Shown here piece after piece: positions 35,897 to 44,607 of a stretch of DNA of 64,000 bases. The stretch lies in assembly GCA_934133165.1 (NCBI GenBank), contig CAKPAW010000001.1, positions 248,001-312,000 on the forward strand. Reading direction: 5' to 3'. The notes under the pieces were generated by a model that did no database searches, had not been told where the DNA came from, and saw nothing but the letters and a program-made list of their open reading frames with translations. Position 1 is the stretch's first letter. Each line of letters opens with the position of its first letter. The DNA is from an uncultured Clostridia bacterium (GTDB taxonomy: Bacteria; Bacillota; Clostridia; TANB77; CAG-508). Both the position numbers and the translations under genes were made by a program.

Positions 35897-36478
35897 ATGG
35901 ATAACATGATAGAAATAAGATGGCATGGTAGAGGCGGTCAAGGTGCTAAAACAGCTTCACTTCTTCTTGCAGATGCCGCATTTAATACAGGAAAATATAT
36001 TCAAGGTTTTCCTGAATATGGTCCAGAAAGAATGGGAGCTCCAATTACTGCTTACAATCGTATTAGTTCGTCTCCTATTCGTATTCATAGTAATATTTAT
36101 GAACCAGACTATGTAGTTGTTGTAGATGATAGCTTGTTAGAATCTGTACCTGTTACTACTGGTTTAAAAGAAACTGGTGCTATTATTATAAACACAACAA
36201 AAGATGCTGATACTTTAAGACCTTTGCTAAATGGTTACAAAGGAAAAATTTATACTATAGATGCTAGAAAAGTTTCTATAGAGGCTCTTGGAAAATATTT
36301 TCCAAATACTCCTATGCTTGCAGCTATTGTTAAAGTTTCAAACATAATGAGTGAAGAAGAATTTTTAAATGATATGGAAGGTTCTTTTAAACACAAATTT
36401 GCTAAAAAGCCTGAAGTTATTGAAGGAAATATGAAAGCATTAACTTTAGCATTAAAAGAGGTTAAATTAGTTTCCTAA
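35897..36478 (+). CDS. porG: Pyruvate:ferredoxin oxidoreductase gamma subunit
   Basis: This 193-residue subunit starts IEIRWHGRGGQGAKTAS, the signature of the gamma chain of four-subunit 2-oxoacid oxidoreductases. ATG 35897 follows GGAAGG; an in-frame ATG at 35879 overlaps the ribosome site region and is less likely. In the complex it helps bind CoA and transfer the acetyl group. It is the first of four adjacent genes in the order gamma, delta, alpha, beta, on the plus strand. The substrate could also be a branched 2-oxoacid, but pyruvate is the commonest use in Clostridia. Confidence 0.93.
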   Translation: MDNMIEIRWHGRGGQGAKTASLLLADAAFNTGKYIQGFPEYGPERMGAPITAYNRISSSPIRIHSNIYEPDYVVVVDDSLLESVPVTTGLKETGAIIINTTKDADTLRPLLNGYKGKIYTIDARKVSIEALGKYFPNTPMLAAIVKVSNIMSEEEFLNDMEGSFKHKFAKKPEVIEGNMKALTLALKEVKLVS

Positions 36479-36552
36479 GAAATAAATTTAGAGTTTAATT
36501 ATGAAATTAATTGAAAAACTGTATAAAATAAAAAATTAGGAAGGAGATTTTT

Positions 36553-36846
36553 ATGTCAGTAGAAATAAATAAAGAAACACCTTGGCAAGATTTAACACCA
36601 GGTGGAACAATATATGATGCTGGAAATTCTTTAGAATTTAAAACTGGTGACTGGAGAAGCATTAGACCTGTATTTTTAGAAGAAAAATGCAAACAATGTG
36701 GTTTATGTTTCGCAGTTTGCCCAGATGATGCTATTCCAGTAGGAAAAGATCAAAAAAGAAAAGATTTTAATTTTGATTATTGTAAAGGATGTGGCGTATG
36801 TGCTAAGGTTTGTCCTTTTAATGCAATCGAAATGAAAGAAGAATAA
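36553..36846 (+). CDS. porD: Pyruvate:ferredoxin oxidoreductase delta (ferredoxin) subunit
   Basis: This 97-residue iron-sulfur subunit has two CxxCxxCxxxCP motifs, CKQCGLCFAVCP near residues 50-61 and CKGCGVCAKVCP near 77-88, binding two [4Fe-4S] clusters that pass electrons from the alpha/beta core to external ferredoxin. The N-terminal PWQDLTPGGTIYDAGNS is typical of the delta chain. ATG 36553 follows GAAGGAG. A 74-bp gap separates it from porG, and a GGCCCGTCC-containing hairpin lies after it. Confidence 0.95.
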   Translation: MSVEINKETPWQDLTPGGTIYDAGNSLEFKTGDWRSIRPVFLEEKCKQCGLCFAVCPDDAIPVGKDQKRKDFNFDYCKGCGVCAKVCPFNAIEMKEE

Positions 36847-36860
36847 TCTATAAAAAAATA

Positions 36861-36906
36861 AAACTAATAGTAGAGCTAAACTAAAAAGGCCCGTCCTTAT
36901 TAGTTT
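36861..36906. repeat. REP-like hairpin between porD and porA
   Basis: AAACTAATA pairs with TATTAGTTT around a loop with GGCCCGTCC, a sequence shared in part with the repeats at 7.5 and 22.85 kb. It may modulate porD-porA readthrough. Confidence 0.5.
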
Positions 36907-36925
36907 AGTAGGAAGGATGAAAAAA

Positions 36926-38116
36926 ATGAGTATAAGAGAACGTTTAAGTGGAAATGAAGCATCTGCTATAGCAATGAAACAAATAAATCCAGACGTAGTT
37001 GCAGCATTTCCTATAACTCCATCTACTGAAATTCCACAATACTTTTCTACTTTTGTAAGTAATGGAAAAGTAGATACAGAATTTATTGCAGTAGAAAGTG
37101 AACATAGTGCAATGAGTGCTTGTATTGGTGCAGAAGCTGCAGGTGCAAGAGCTATGACAGCAACTTCTTCTAATGGTTTAGCATATATGTGGGAAATGAT
37201 ATATATAGCATCTACTAGTCGTCTACCAATAGTTATGCCATTAGTAAATAGAGCAATTTCAGGACCTTTAAATATACACAATGACCATTCAGATGCAATG
37301 GGAATTCGTGACAGTGGTTGGATAATGTTATTTTCAGAAAACAATCAAGAAGCATATGATAATTTAATTATGGCTCACAGAATCGCAGAACATAAAGATG
37401 TTATGCTTCCTCTTGCAGTTTGCCAAGATGGATTCATTACATCACACTCAATAGAAAATATTGAATTAATAGAAGATGATAAAGTAAAAGAATTTGTAGG
37501 AACATATAATCCTGAACATTACTTATTAAATTCAAAAGAACCAATTGCTGTTGGTCCAATGGATTTACAAGCATATTTATTTGAACACAAATATGGGCAA
37601 TCTCAAGCAATGAAAAATGCTAAAAAAGTAATTTTAGAAGTTGCTAAAGATTTTGAAAAAATGACAGGTAGAAAATATGAATTATTTGAAAGTTATAAAT
37701 TAGAAGATGCTGAAATTGCTATAGTTTGTATGAACTCAACAGCCGGTACAACTAAAGTAGTTGTAGATGAACTAAGAGAAAAAGGAATAAAAGCAGGTCT
37801 TTTAAAATTAAGAGTATTTAGACCTTTCCCTGCTGGAGAAATTGCAAGAGCATTAGAAAATGTAAAAGCTGTAGCAGTTCTTGACAAAGCAGATTCTTTA
37901 AATGCTTGTGGTGGTGCATTATTTACAGATGTTACTTCTGGTATGTATGTAAATAACTGTAATGTTCCTACTGTAAGCTACATTTATGGTATTGGTGGTA
38001 GAGACACTACTACTAAAGATATTTTAAGTGTATACGAAGATTTACAAGAAATTGTAAAAAATGAAAAAATAGATAATCCTTATCGTTATCTTGGAGTAAG
38101 AGGGGTGAATAAATAA
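36926..38116 (+). CDS. porA: Pyruvate:ferredoxin oxidoreductase alpha subunit
   Basis: This 396-residue subunit begins MSIRERLSGNEASAIAMKQI. With the beta subunit it forms the thiamine-diphosphate site; the stretch AAFPITPSTEIPQYF matches the pyrimidine-binding domain of 2-oxoacid:ferredoxin oxidoreductases. The C-terminal third (AIVCMNSTAGTTKVVVDELR) is the transketolase-C-like domain II. ATG 36926 is chosen, 9 nt after AGGAAGG; ATG 36917 abuts the ribosome site. The stop codon overlaps the porB start by one base, so the two are translationally coupled. Confidence 0.95.
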   Translation: MSIRERLSGNEASAIAMKQINPDVVAAFPITPSTEIPQYFSTFVSNGKVDTEFIAVESEHSAMSACIGAEAAGARAMTATSSNGLAYMWEMIYIASTSRLPIVMPLVNRAISGPLNIHNDHSDAMGIRDSGWIMLFSENNQEAYDNLIMAHRIAEHKDVMLPLAVCQDGFITSHSIENIELIEDDKVKEFVGTYNPEHYLLNSKEPIAVGPMDLQAYLFEHKYGQSQAMKNAKKVILEVAKDFEKMTGRKYELFESYKLEDAEIAIVCMNSTAGTTKVVVDELREKGIKAGLLKLRVFRPFPAGEIARALENVKAVAVLDKADSLNACGGALFTDVTSGMYVNNCNVPTVSYIYGIGGRDTTTKDILSVYEDLQEIVKNEKIDNPYRYLGVRGVNK

Positions 38117-39069
38117 TGGCTTATAATGTAAAAGAAGTAGTTGCAAACAAACCTAGCATATTTAATGCAGGTCATAGAATGTGCGCAGGCTGTGGCGCAC
38201 CAGTAGTTGGTAGAATGGTAATGAGAGCCTTAAAAGAGGGAGATCATGCAGTAGTTTCTAATGCAACTGGATGTATGGAAGTTTCAACATGTATTTACCC
38301 TTATTCTTCTTGGGATTGTTCTTATATTCACACAGCTTTTGAATGTGCATCTGCCACTTGTTCAGGAGTAGAAGCAGCATACAAAGCAATGAAAAGAACA
38401 GGAAAATTAAATGAAAATGAAACTTTTAAATTCATTGCATTTGGTGGAGACGGCGGAACTTACGATATCGGTCTTCAGAGTTTATCTGGTGCAATGGAAA
38501 GAGGACATGACATGACTTATGTATGCTACGATAATGGTGCATACATGAACACTGGTATACAACGTTCTTCTGCAACACCACACTTTGCAGACACAACAAC
38601 ATCACCAGCAGGAGAAAAAATTCCTGGAAAAATGCAAATTCGTAAAGATTTAACAGAAGTTATGGAAGCACATCATCTTCCATATGTTGCACAAACTGCT
38701 GCAGTTATGAATTTTAAAGATTTATATGAAAAAGCCGAAAAAGCAATATATACTGAAGGTCCTACATTTTTAAATATACTTGCTCCATGCCCTAGAGGAT
38801 GGGGTTACCCTACAGATATGTTAATGGAAATGAATAAATTAGCAGTAGACACTTGCTATTGGCCTTTATATGAAGTCGTAGATGGTAAATATAAAATAAC
38901 TTATAAACCTGCCAAAAAACTTCCAATAGAAGAATTTTTACGTCCACAAAGAAGATTTAAGCATATGTTTAAACCAGGAAATGAATGGATGATAGAAGAA
39001 TTCCAAAAAGAAGTAGATAAAAGATGGCAATCTCTTCTAGATTTGGAAGAAATGACAAATAAAGAATAA
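38116..39069 (+). CDS. porB: Pyruvate:ferredoxin oxidoreductase beta subunit
   Basis: This 317-residue subunit binds thiamine diphosphate through GDGGTYDIGLQ...CYDNGAYMN at residues 114-145, the GDG(X)n-N motif. It also has an N-terminal MCAGCGAP cluster-binding motif and further Cys residues for the proximal [4Fe-4S] cluster. The complex decarboxylates pyruvate to acetyl-CoA and CO2 and reduces ferredoxin, the central step of energy metabolism in anaerobes. It ends in a strong terminator shared with the convergent ferredoxin gene. Confidence 0.96.
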   Translation: MAYNVKEVVANKPSIFNAGHRMCAGCGAPVVGRMVMRALKEGDHAVVSNATGCMEVSTCIYPYSSWDCSYIHTAFECASATCSGVEAAYKAMKRTGKLNENETFKFIAFGGDGGTYDIGLQSLSGAMERGHDMTYVCYDNGAYMNTGIQRSSATPHFADTTTSPAGEKIPGKMQIRKDLTEVMEAHHLPYVAQTAAVMNFKDLYEKAEKAIYTEGPTFLNILAPCPRGWGYPTDMLMEMNKLAVDTCYWPLYEVVDGKYKITYKPAKKLPIEEFLRPQRRFKHMFKPGNEWMIEEFQKEVDKRWQSLLDLEEMTNKE

Positions 39070-39070
39070 A

Positions 39071-39112
39071 AAAATTACCCAAAGAGTATCTAAACTCTTT
39101 GGGTAATTTTTT
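39071..39112. terminator. Bidirectional terminator between porB and the ferredoxin gene
   Basis: AAATTACCCAAAGAG and its complement form a perfect 15-bp stem followed by T-runs on the plus strand and A-T runs on the other side. Confidence 0.85.
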
Positions 39113-39117
39113 ATTTT

Positions 39118-39291
39118 TTATTCATCTATTTCTGGAGCTGAAACTGGGCAAACTCCTGCACATGTTCCACATTCTATACATCTTTCAGGATCTATAACAT
39201 ATTTTTCTTCTCCTTCTGAAATGCATTCTACTGGACAATTTGCTGCACATGCTCCACATTTAATACATGCATCTGTTATTTTATATGCCAT
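39118..39291 (-). CDS. 2[4Fe-4S] ferredoxin (57 residues)
   Basis: This short frame starts at ATG 39291 behind AGGGTGGTG and stops at TAA 39118. The product begins MAYKITDACIKCGACAANCP and has two CxxCxxCxxxCP motifs (residues 9-20 and 38-49). This is the clostridial-type low-potential ferredoxin, with clusters for two electrons. It is the likely electron acceptor of the neighbouring pyruvate oxidoreductase, as suggested by the convergent arrangement. It is a complete gene of normal length (about 55-57 residues). Confidence 0.93.
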   Translation of the reverse strand: MAYKITDACIKCGACAANCPVECISEGEEKYVIDPERCIECGTCAGVCPVSAPEIDE

Positions 39292-39320
39292 TTAATTCAC
39301 CACCCTTCAAATTTATTTTT

Positions 39321-40244
39321 CTATATATCATCTTCTGTAGCATTTTTAGTGTCTAATTTTTCTAGTTTTTCTAATTCTTCTAGTTCTTTTAAATGTTCTT
39401 TTTCTTCTGGATCTATAGTATTTGATTCTACATTTTTAATAATTTTTACATCTTTAGCATCATATTTCTTAAAGTAATATTCTCCGTTGTCATCTTTTAG
39501 TTTTACTCTTAACTTCTCTTTTAGAGTTTCTACGCCTTCTACTGTACCTTCTCCATCTTCTGTTTTGACAATTGCACCTATTTTTGGAAGTCTATTTATT
39601 TTTTCCTCATATACTTCTTGTTCATATTTTAGGCAACACATTAATCTACCACAATTTCCAGATATTTTTGAAGGGTTTAAAGACATGTTTTGTTCTTTTG
39701 CCATTTTTATAGAAACTGTTTCAAAATTTCCTAAAAATGAACAACAACATAATTCTCTACCACAAATTCCATTTCCGCCAATTCTTTTTACTTCATCTCT
39801 AACACCTATTTGACGAAGTTCTATTCTAGTTTTGAATATTGTTGCTAAATCTTTAACTAACTCCCTAAAATCTATTCTTCCATCTGCTGTAAAATAAAAT
39901 AACACTTTACTATTATCAAATTTAAATTCTACATCTGTAAGAGTCATATCTAATTTATGTTCTTTTATTTTTTTGTTACAAATATCAAAAGCTTCTTTTT
40001 CCTTTTTCTTATTTTCTTCATTATGCTTTTTATCTTTTTGAGTAGCAATTCTAATTACTTTCTTTAGTGGTTTCAAAACACCCTCGTCTTCAACCATTCT
40101 ATTTGCTATTGCCACTTCTCCAAATTCTTGACCTTGTGATGTTTCTACAATTACAAAATCTCTATTATTTATTTGTAAATCTCCTGGATCGAAAAAGTAG
40201 ATTTTACCTGGCTTTTTAAATCTAACGCCTACTATATTTTTCAT
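39321..40244 (-). CDS. yaaT: PSP1-domain protein YaaT/RicT family
   Basis: This 307-residue protein has a PSP1 C-terminal domain. The conserved core reads GICGRELCCCSFLGNFETV and ISGNCGRLMCCLKYEQEVY, a Cys-rich pattern of YaaT/RicT. In Bacillus it works in a complex with YlbF and YmcA that acts on RNase Y and helps sporulation and competence, and it carries iron-sulfur clusters there. The last 40 residues are charged (KEHLKELEELEKLEKLDT) and lack the fold. ATG 40244 overlaps the end of holB by 23 bp, as is usual for the holB-yaaT pair. Confidence 0.92.
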   Translation of the reverse strand: MKNIVGVRFKKPGKIYFFDPGDLQINNRDFVIVETSQGQEFGEVAIANRMVEDEGVLKPLKKVIRIATQKDKKHNEENKKKEKEAFDICNKKIKEHKLDMTLTDVEFKFDNSKVLFYFTADGRIDFRELVKDLATIFKTRIELRQIGVRDEVKRIGGNGICGRELCCCSFLGNFETVSIKMAKEQNMSLNPSKISGNCGRLMCCLKYEQEVYEEKINRLPKIGAIVKTEDGEGTVEGVETLKEKLRVKLKDDNGEYYFKKYDAKDVKIIKNVESNTIDPEEKEHLKELEELEKLEKLDTKNATEDDI

Positions 40245-41118
40245 TTATTTCCTCCCATAATTTCATTAATAAATAATCTATACACATATCATAATTACTA
40301 TTTGCTAGTAGTCTTTTTTTCACTTCTTCTACATATTTAATGCAATTTAATTTCTTCAAATCTTTTTGATTATATAAATATACGTTTATATATTCTAGTA
40401 TTTCCTGTATTTTTTCTCTTTCTTTATATAGAACCTCTGCTTTATTTATTAATGTAGTAAAACTATATCTTTCTATATTATCTAATAAACTATTTATTTC
40501 AGTATATATATCTTTATCTTCTTCTATTTCTAATAACTTTCCAATACTTCCTTCACATATTTTTATAAATTCTTTTGAAAGATTAAGATTTAACACATTT
40601 TTAGCATATTCTTCTAGTTCACTTTCTTCTATTTTTTGAAAAGGTATTTTCATACATCTAGATTTAATAGTGTTTAGCAATTTGCTTTCATTATAAGTAG
40701 TTAATATTATTGTAGCATATTCTGGTGGTTCTTCTAGAGTTTTTAGCAAACAATTTTGAGACTCTTTAGTCATGCAATCACTATTTACTATTAAAAATAC
40801 TTTTTTATTTGAAGCTATTGGTTTTACACTTATTTCTTCTTGCATATTACGTATTTGTTCTATTTTTATAGTATTATTTTCTGGCTCTATTTGTAAGAAG
40901 TCTGGATGATTATTTGAATCCCATTTTATACAAGACTCACAACTATCTCCTTTTCCATTTAAGCATAATATCTTTTTAGCAAACTCTCGTGCAAAAAGAG
41001 TTTTACCAATGCCATCAATTCCTACAAATAGATAACTATGTGATACATGTTGTTCACCTATTGATTGATTTAAAAAATCTTTTATTTTATTATTTCCTAC
41101 AATATTATCAAAACTCAA
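40222..41118 (-). CDS. holB: DNA polymerase III subunit delta'
   Basis: This 298-residue clamp-loader subunit has an AAA+ fold with the Walker A-like GIDGIGKT near residue 33, the Cys-rich zinc module (KKILCLNGKGDSCESCIKW) near 47-65, and the LLKTLEEPPEYATIILTT motif near 122. The sensor-like Arg motif KSRCMKIPFQ follows. The C-terminal collar domain is shorter than average but present. It loads the beta clamp with DnaX and HolA. It precedes yaaT with overlap, the conserved Firmicute order. Confidence 0.93.
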   Translation of the reverse strand: MSFDNIVGNNKIKDFLNQSIGEQHVSHSYLFVGIDGIGKTLFAREFAKKILCLNGKGDSCESCIKWDSNNHPDFLQIEPENNTIKIEQIRNMQEEISVKPIASNKKVFLIVNSDCMTKESQNCLLKTLEEPPEYATIILTTYNESKLLNTIKSRCMKIPFQKIEESELEEYAKNVLNLNLSKEFIKICEGSIGKLLEIEEDKDIYTEINSLLDNIERYSFTTLINKAEVLYKEREKIQEILEYINVYLYNQKDLKKLNCIKYVEEVKKRLLANSNYDMCIDYLLMKLWEEINEKYSRR

Positions 41119-41173
41119 AATTAATACCTCTTATTATCTTCAAGTTGCTTATTTTTATTTATTCTATTTTTAC

Positions 41174-41800
41174 TTATTTTACTTTTCCAAATAAATCGAA
41201 TGGCCAAAATCTAATCCATACTTTACTTTCAATTTTTTCAAATGGAATACAACCAAATGCTCTACAATCTCCACTATATTCTCTATTGTCTCCTATTGCA
41301 AAAACATATCCTTCTGGAACTATAAAGTCTGTTAAATATATACTTTTAGCTTCTGTTACTACATTTTCTTGTAAATAATCTTCTTTTAATTCTTCACCAT
41401 TAATATATACTTTTCCATCCATTATTTGTACATGTTCACCTGGAAGTGCTACTACCCTTTTTATATAACTCATTTTATTAACTTCTAACACATAATAGCA
41501 AAATTTTTCAAATACATTTTGTGGTTCATTATCATATACGGCTTTAACTCCGGTTGCAACAGATTGGCTTGGAGCTTCAAATGTAATTATATCTCCTCTT
41601 TCTGGCGTATCATGAAATGTTCTATATAAACGGTTTAAAACTAGTCTTTGGTTTTGTTTTAGTGTTGGATACATTGAAGATTGTTTTACAACTGTTGGTG
41701 TGCCAATAAAATATCTAATTAGCAATGCAAGAGCAACTGCAATTACAATACAATATGTCCATTCTAAAACTTCCTTTATGACTGCTTTTTTATCTACCAT
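41174..41800 (-). CDS. lepB: Signal peptidase I
   Basis: This 208-residue membrane protease cleaves Sec and Tat signal peptides. Residues 13-33 form the single membrane helix (WTYCIVIAVALALLIRYF). The catalytic Ser is in QSSMYPTL near residue 42 and the general base Lys in YIKRVVALPGE near 112; the box E motif GDNREYSGDCRAFG is near 172. It starts at ATG 41800 behind GAGGAA; an in-frame ATG at 41863 adds an implausible leader. It lies between holB and a repeat-containing gap. Confidence 0.95.
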   Translation of the reverse strand: MVDKKAVIKEVLEWTYCIVIAVALALLIRYFIGTPTVVKQSSMYPTLKQNQRLVLNRLYRTFHDTPERGDIITFEAPSQSVATGVKAVYDNEPQNVFEKFCYYVLEVNKMSYIKRVVALPGEHVQIMDGKVYINGEELKEDYLQENVVTEAKSIYLTDFIVPEGYVFAIGDNREYSGDCRAFGCIPFEKIESKVWIRFWPFDLFGKVK

Positions 41801-41880
41801 TATTAATTCCTCTTTTCTATAAACTAATACATTTATTATATAAGCTTTTAAGCATTTTTTCAACCTTTTTTAATATTTTT

Positions 41881-41925
41881 TCAAAGGACGTTTGGGGATG
41901 TGACACTTTTGTCCTTTGATTTTTT
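41881..41925. repeat. REP-like hairpin, GGACGTTTGGGGATGTGACA family
   Basis: TCAAAGGAC and GTCCTTTGA flank 21 nt with TGTGACAC. A run of seven T follows on the plus strand. It sits directly after the sensor kinase stop codon. Confidence 0.65.
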
Positions 41926-43358
41926 TATTTAGTTGGAATTCTAATTACAACTTCAGTTCCTTTTCCTTTTTCGCTCTTTATGTCTATGCTTCCCTTATTT
42001 TGATCCAATATTTCTTTTGCAATTGAAAGTCCTAAGCCTGTTCCTCCCATTTCTCTTGTACGTGCTTTATCAACTCTATAAAAACGTTCAAAAATTCTGT
42101 TTAAATCTTCTTCTGGAATACCTATTCCATTGTCTATTATTTTTATATAAGCATCATTATATACGAAACCTACATATATTTTTATATTTCCATTTTCAGG
42201 AGTATATTTAATGCTATTCGTCATTATGTTTAAGACTACTCTTTCAATTCCATCTTTATCCGCTTTTACTGGTGGAACATTTGCAGTTACAAAGCATTCA
42301 ACTTCATGTCCTTTTTTATTTATTTCTAGTTGCAACTTTTCTTGACATTTCTTTACTAAATCTCCTAAATCAAATTCAGTAATTTCTTTTTTTACTTTAT
42401 TATTATCATAACGAGATAATATAAGTAAATCTGTAACTAATTTTGCCATTCTTCTTGCTTCAGAAGCTATTACTTTCAAAAATTTATCTTGTGTTTCTTT
42501 ATCATATTCACCTTCTAACAATGTATCTGCATAACCCATAATTGATGTAATAGGCGTTTTTAATTCATGTGATACATCTGCCACAAATTCTTTTCTCATG
42601 TTATCTAGTTTTACATGCTCTGTAATATCTTGTATAACGGCAATAACCCCTGCTGCTATTTCTTGTTCATCTTTAAAAGATGCAAAGAAAATATTTAAAT
42701 ATTTATCTTCCACTTGAACCCTTTGTTCTGATGAAGTCCAATTTTCTAAGTATATTGTTTTTTCCAAATTTATATCTATGTTTAATTTACTAAATATTTT
42801 ATCAAATGTATTTTCATTTTCTGTCAAATTTAATAATTCTGTAGCTGCTGGATTTATGTGCATTATATTTCCTTCAATGTCAAATGCTATAATTCCATCT
42901 GTCATGTGAAGTAGTATTGTTTCTATTTGTCGTTTTTGTCTATTTACTTCTTTTAAATTTTCTCTTAATTCATTTGTCATTAAATTGAATGCACCTGTCA
43001 AATCATCTACATTTGTTTTTTTACCATTTTCTAATCCTAGACTTTCACCTGCTGCTATCTTTGGTGCACTATCTATTAATTTTGCAATTGGGTCTAGTAT
43101 AACTTTTGCAACGAAAATTCCTATTAATATGGAAATAAAACCATATACAGAAATTAAAATTATTGTAATTAATTTTATATTATGTACTTGCGTAGCCATC
43201 AATTCTTGATATTTAACTAATTCTTCTTCATTTTGCGCAAGTAAACCTAAATCAATGTTTTGTAAATTATATATAAACGCTATTCCTATTCCACCAATTA
43301 ATATAATTCCAAGTATACTAAAAATTAATATTATTTTTAATTGTACATTTTTTATCAT
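41925..43358 (-). CDS. Sensor histidine kinase, WalK/PhoR type
   Basis: This 477-residue kinase has two membrane helices (residues 5-28 and 65-90) with a short outside loop of about 40 residues, a HAMP linker (AKVILDPIAKLID), a PAS domain (IETILLHMTDGIIAFDIEGN), a HisKA domain with phospho-His in VADVSHELKTPITSIMGYAD, and an ATPase domain with N (NIMTNSIKYTP), G1 (IIDNGIGIPE) and G2 (GGTGLGLSIAKEIL) boxes. WalK or PhoR is the closest fit, controlling wall or phosphate genes. ATG 43358 follows AAGGAG. It follows its response regulator gene by 68 bp. Confidence 0.9.
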   Translation of the reverse strand: MIKNVQLKIILIFSILGIILIGGIGIAFIYNLQNIDLGLLAQNEEELVKYQELMATQVHNIKLITIILISVYGFISILIGIFVAKVILDPIAKLIDSAPKIAAGESLGLENGKKTNVDDLTGAFNLMTNELRENLKEVNRQKRQIETILLHMTDGIIAFDIEGNIMHINPAATELLNLTENENTFDKIFSKLNIDINLEKTIYLENWTSSEQRVQVEDKYLNIFFASFKDEQEIAAGVIAVIQDITEHVKLDNMRKEFVADVSHELKTPITSIMGYADTLLEGEYDKETQDKFLKVIASEARRMAKLVTDLLILSRYDNNKVKKEITEFDLGDLVKKCQEKLQLEINKKGHEVECFVTANVPPVKADKDGIERVVLNIMTNSIKYTPENGNIKIYVGFVYNDAYIKIIDNGIGIPEEDLNRIFERFYRVDKARTREMGGTGLGLSIAKEILDQNKGSIDIKSEKGKGTEVVIRIPTK

Positions 43359-43385
43359 GTTTGTTCTCCTTCTTATAAAAAATAA

Positions 43386-43417
43386 ATGCACAAAAAGAAA
43401 TGTTCCTCTTTGTGCAT
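43386..43417 (-). terminator. Hairpin between regulator and kinase genes
   Basis: ATGCACAAA pairs with TTTGTGCAT on the minus strand, followed by TATTTTT. It could be an attenuator that lowers kinase expression relative to the regulator. Confidence 0.5.
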
Positions 43418-43426
43418 CCTTTTATT

Positions 43427-44158
43427 CTATTTTGATGCTATATAATAGCCTACTCCTCTTTTAGTAATAAGTATTTTTGGATTTGAGGTATCTTTTTCTA
43501 TTTTTTCTCTAATTCTTCTTACTGTAACATCAACTGTACGAATGTCTCCATAGTACTCATAACCCCATACTTTTTCTAATAAAACCTCTCTTGTAACAAC
43601 TTGTCCAGGTTGATTCGCTAAATATTTTAGAACTTCAAATTCTCTTAAAGTTAAGTCCATTACTTCTCCTCTAACTTTAACTTCGAATTTATTTAAGTCT
43701 AAACTTAAATCTCCTACAATTATAATATTTGAATCTTCTTTACTATCACTTTCTCCATCTTCTGTAGATACATTTGCTAATTCTGCTTTTCTTAAATTTG
43801 CTTTAACTCTTGCCATTAATTCTCTAACACTAAATGGCTTTGTAATATAGTCGTCTGCACCTAACTCTAGTCCTAATATTTTATCTATTTCTTCATCTTT
43901 AGCAGATATCATTAAAATAGGAATGTTTAAAGTTTGTCTTATTCTTTTACAAACTGCTAATCCATCCATTTTAGGTAGCATGATATCTAATAATACTAAA
44001 TCTGGTTTTTCGTTTAATGCTATTTTTACTGCCTCTTCTCCATCATTTGCTTCTAATGTATTATACCCTTCTTTTTGTAGATTGTATACAAGCATATCTA
44101 CTATTGTTTTTTCGTCATCTACAATTAAAATTGTTTTTTTACCTAAATTTTCTTCCAT
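43427..44158 (-). CDS. OmpR/PhoB-family response regulator (WalR/PhoP type)
   Basis: This 243-residue regulator has a receiver domain with acidic pocket DDEK near residue 15, phospho-Asp in LVLLDIMLPKMDG near 57, and Lys in PFSVRELMARV near 107. A linker rich in Glu and Asp follows. The C-terminal winged-helix domain (EFEVLKYLANQPGQVVTRE, then VWGYEYYGDIRTVDVTVRRI) is the OmpR/PhoB type. It shares a promoter region and direction with the kinase gene. The WalR-like helix VDVTVRRIREKIE favours the WalR/PhoP side, but the exact regulon is not clear. Confidence 0.93.
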   Translation of the reverse strand: MEENLGKKTILIVDDEKTIVDMLVYNLQKEGYNTLEANDGEEAVKIALNEKPDLVLLDIMLPKMDGLAVCKRIRQTLNIPILMISAKDEEIDKILGLELGADDYITKPFSVRELMARVKANLRKAELANVSTEDGESDSKEDSNIIIVGDLSLDLNKFEVKVRGEVMDLTLREFEVLKYLANQPGQVVTREVLLEKVWGYEYYGDIRTVDVTVRRIREKIEKDTSNPKILITKRGVGYYIASK

Positions 44159-44304
44159 AGAAAAAATCCGCCTTTCTTTTCTTAAGACATTATTTTACTA
44201 TATTTATATCATAATCTTTTTGATTGTACAAGTATTTTGCAAAAGTTTTTTATATGAATTATCTACTATTTTTGGAAATTTCATTATTTGAAAAAATATA
44301 AAAA

Positions 44305-44335
44305 TAAAAAGCGACTTTATTATAAGTCGCCTTTA
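44305..44335 (-). terminator. Terminator of the 71-residue membrane protein gene
   Basis: GGCGACTT and AAGTCGC(T) form a stem that includes the stop codon, followed by TTTTTATTTT on the minus strand. Confidence 0.7.
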
Positions 44336-44535
44336 ATGAAGATTTCGCATAAGCCATATAAAATAGCTACTGCTGCAAACATCCAACCAGTATATGCCCA
44401 TACTGTTAAGATAGTCATATTCGTAATAGGACAAAGCTTATTTAAGTAAGCAAGTCCAATAATTACTCCTATAACTAAAGCAATAAAGCCTTTTCTGATT
44501 GCTGTCCGCTGTTTTCTTGTCTTATTTTTCATCAT
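44320..44535 (-). CDS. Small membrane protein of unknown function
   Basis: This 71-residue protein has a strongly basic start (MMKNKTRKQRTAIRKG) and two hydrophobic helices, at about 17-33 (FIALVIGVIIGLAYL) and 45-64 (VWAYTGWMFAAVAILYGL), with one Cys between them. The start follows AAAGGAG with a spacing of 8. I recognise no family. The gene sits between the response regulator promoter region and the glucan synthase 3' end, with its own terminator overlapping the stop, so it is expressed separately. Confidence 0.6.
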   Translation of the reverse strand: MMKNKTRKQRTAIRKGFIALVIGVIIGLAYLNKLCPITNMTILTVWAYTGWMFAAVAILYGLCEIFIKGDL

Positions 44536-44607
44536 AATGATATCTCCTTTTTACTTGTCAATTTTGAAACTACTTATATTTTACCACATTTTTACTATTT
44601 TTGCAAA